Below are positions 63,031 through 64,000 of a stretch of DNA of 64,000 bases, one piece after another. Location of the stretch: assembly GCF_016019885.1 (NCBI RefSeq), contig NZ_JAEANY010000001.1, forward strand, positions 793,501 through 857,500, in the 5' to 3' direction. Every line of letters begins with the position of its first letter. Within the stretch, counting starts at the first letter, position 1. The notes beneath the pieces were generated by a model. The model saw only the letters and a list, made by a program, of their open reading frames with translations. It searched no databases and was not told where the DNA came from. Source of the DNA: Aurantiacibacter sediminis. Its GTDB lineage: Bacteria > Pseudomonadota > Alphaproteobacteria > Sphingomonadales > Sphingomonadaceae. A program made the position numbers and the translations under genes.

Positions 63031-64000
63031 TTGTTCTCTCCGGCAAGCGGTCTGCGCAGGCGCTGCAAATTCACGCGGAATGGCAGTGTGCGGTTGAGGA
63101 TCGGCTGGGCGCTGTCGATGAGATCGTAAAGCGCTGGATGGCGAACGGCGTAGATCGCGGCGCACCACAAGACGGCTCCTGCAAAAGTGCAGACCGCCAT
63201 ATGCGAAATTCCCATTTCCTCAGGCGGAACCCAGAAGAGGAAGGTCAGGATGATGGGCGAGACGGTCGCCAGCGTCACTGCCATGCTCTTCGCCATTACC
63301 GCCAACCAAGCCCGCACTGAAAAGCCCACAACACTGCTGATAAAGCGCATGTAGAGTGCGAAGAACACCAGAGCGAAAACTACGCGCGAAGCTGCCGCGC
63401 CGGTCACTCCGGCAAAATACGATCCCGCTACCAGCAGCGCGATGGACAGGAATGTCTCGACAATATTATAGCGGATTAGCTTGTTGATGTGGCCGGTCAG
63501 AATGGGCAATTCAGTTACCATCGGCAGGCAGATCATCAGCCCGGCCTGGATTGTGACAAGCGACAGAAGCGGGGCCGTCCCAATCCACTCCTCGCCATAA
63601 AGCAGCATGACAATCGGATGCGCCAGCAGGCCAAGCGCCGCCATGCCGGGCAAGACGAGCACGCTATACCCTGCGCAAACCCGCAAATAAGCCGGGCCAA
63701 GCGGATCGCCGCGGTCGCGGATGCGGGCGAAGGCGGGATAGAACACGCCGCCGATCGCGCCAGCTATCAGCATGCGGAATTGCTCTGCAAGGCTTGTCGC
63801 GCGGCTGAACAGGCCAGTTGCGAACAGGCCGAGGATCTTGCCCACAATCATGTCAGGCGTGCGCGTGCCCAAAGCGCCTGTGACATAAAGGGCAGAGGTT
63901 TTACCGCCGAAGCCCATGATCGGTTTGATGCCGGACAGGCGCAGCGGAAAGGGCCGCGCGGGCTGAAGGATCTGCGCAATCACCGCCTTGGTCGCCGCCG
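63027..64000 (-). CDS. Oligosaccharide flippase of the MOP/Wzx type, 3' part (5' end outside window)
   Basis: The frame is open through the right edge, so the true start lies beyond 64000. The visible ~320 residues hold eight or more membrane helices and the segments TPDMIVGKILG and FSRATSLAEQF typical of polysaccharide exporters, ending in a basic tail. It would flip lipid-linked oligosaccharide across the inner membrane. With the coupled glycosyltransferase it is the end of a capsule or exopolysaccharide locus. Confidence 0.88.
   Translation of the reverse strand, partial: AATKAVIAQILQPARPFPLRLSGIKPIMGFGGKTSALYVTGALGTRTPDMIVGKILGLFATGLFSRATSLAEQFRMLIAGAIGGVFYPAFARIRDRGDPLGPAYLRVCAGYSVLVLPGMAALGLLAHPIVMLLYGEEWIGTAPLLSLVTIQAGLMICLPMVTELPILTGHINKLIRYNIVETFLSIALLVAGSYFAGVTGAAASRVVFALVFFALYMRFISSVVGFSVRAWLAVMAKSMAVTLATVSPIILTFLFWVPPEEMGISHMAVCTFAGAVLWCAAIYAVRHPALYDLIDSAQPILNRTLPFRVNLQRLRRPLAGENN

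Overview
The window looks like a chromosomal segment of an alphaproteobacterium of the order Sphingomonadales, most likely an Erythrobacter/Altererythrobacter-type marine member of the Erythrobacteraceae. The basis is the style of the genes: large TonB-dependent receptors with GxxA-QD signal cleavage sites, a tryptophan-halogenase-like flavoprotein beside a glycan receptor, a split glycine decarboxylase, a ccoNOQP-GHIS oxidase cluster, DUF1134/EipA, COQ9 and a ubiquinol-cytochrome c chaperone, and generally high G+C coding sequence. This is inference from gene families, not a database match. No CRISPR array, phage or insertion sequence was seen.

Layout. 1-4.2 kb: the end of a large exported protein, a TonB-dependent receptor and a response regulator with a degenerate receiver. 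4.3-16.7 kb: a beta-glucan (laminarin-type) utilisation locus made of a flavin halogenase homologue, a 1056-residue TonB receptor, a GH16 lipoprotein, a LacI regulator, an MFS carrier, a GH3 lipoprotein and a FucP-like sugar carrier. Three palindromes with an AACGTT-like core stand before the receptor and the GH3 gene and are probable LacI operators. 16.7-18.4 kb: an exported caspase-like protein with two PPC-like domains. 18.5-23.3 kb: gcvT-gcvH-gcvPA-gcvPB behind a tandem glycine riboswitch. 23.5-25.2 kb: a LuxR-type HTH protein fused to an alpha/beta-hydrolase-like domain.

25.3-37.1 kb is a low-oxygen module: ompW and a DUF2189 membrane protein, a Crp/Fnr regulator without FNR iron-sulphur cysteines, ccoNOQP, ccoGHIS, a small unknown gene and hemN. 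FNR/FixK-type boxes lie between ompW and the regulator and before ccoN, so the module is probably a self-contained oxygen-controlled regulon. 37.2-45 kb: tRNA-Ser(GCU) with a nearby 17-bp partial copy, an EipA homologue, an aminotransferase, and a six-gene minus-strand operon (SCO1-type copper protein, YcgN-type cysteine cluster protein, YgjP-type metallopeptidase, a small membrane protein, ribD, ribE), followed by ankyrin and COQ9 genes. 45-55.3 kb: feoAB, ssb, an FkbM-like methyltransferase, a processive-type GT2 glycosyltransferase coupled to an outer membrane protein, YceD, the cytochrome bc1 chaperone, BamE, and hslVU behind a heat-shock-type promoter. 55.3-64 kb: an SDR oxidoreductase, a SulP transporter, a glycerophosphodiesterase, an Atm1-type ABC exporter, a double-DTG retropepsin-like protein, and the end of a polysaccharide locus (glycosyltransferase and flippase) that runs off the window.

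Most of the window is ordinary core metabolism. The accessory parts most worth attention are the glucan locus with its operator set, the degenerate response regulator, the HTH-hydrolase fusion, the exported caspase-like protein, and the GT2/outer-membrane-protein pair.
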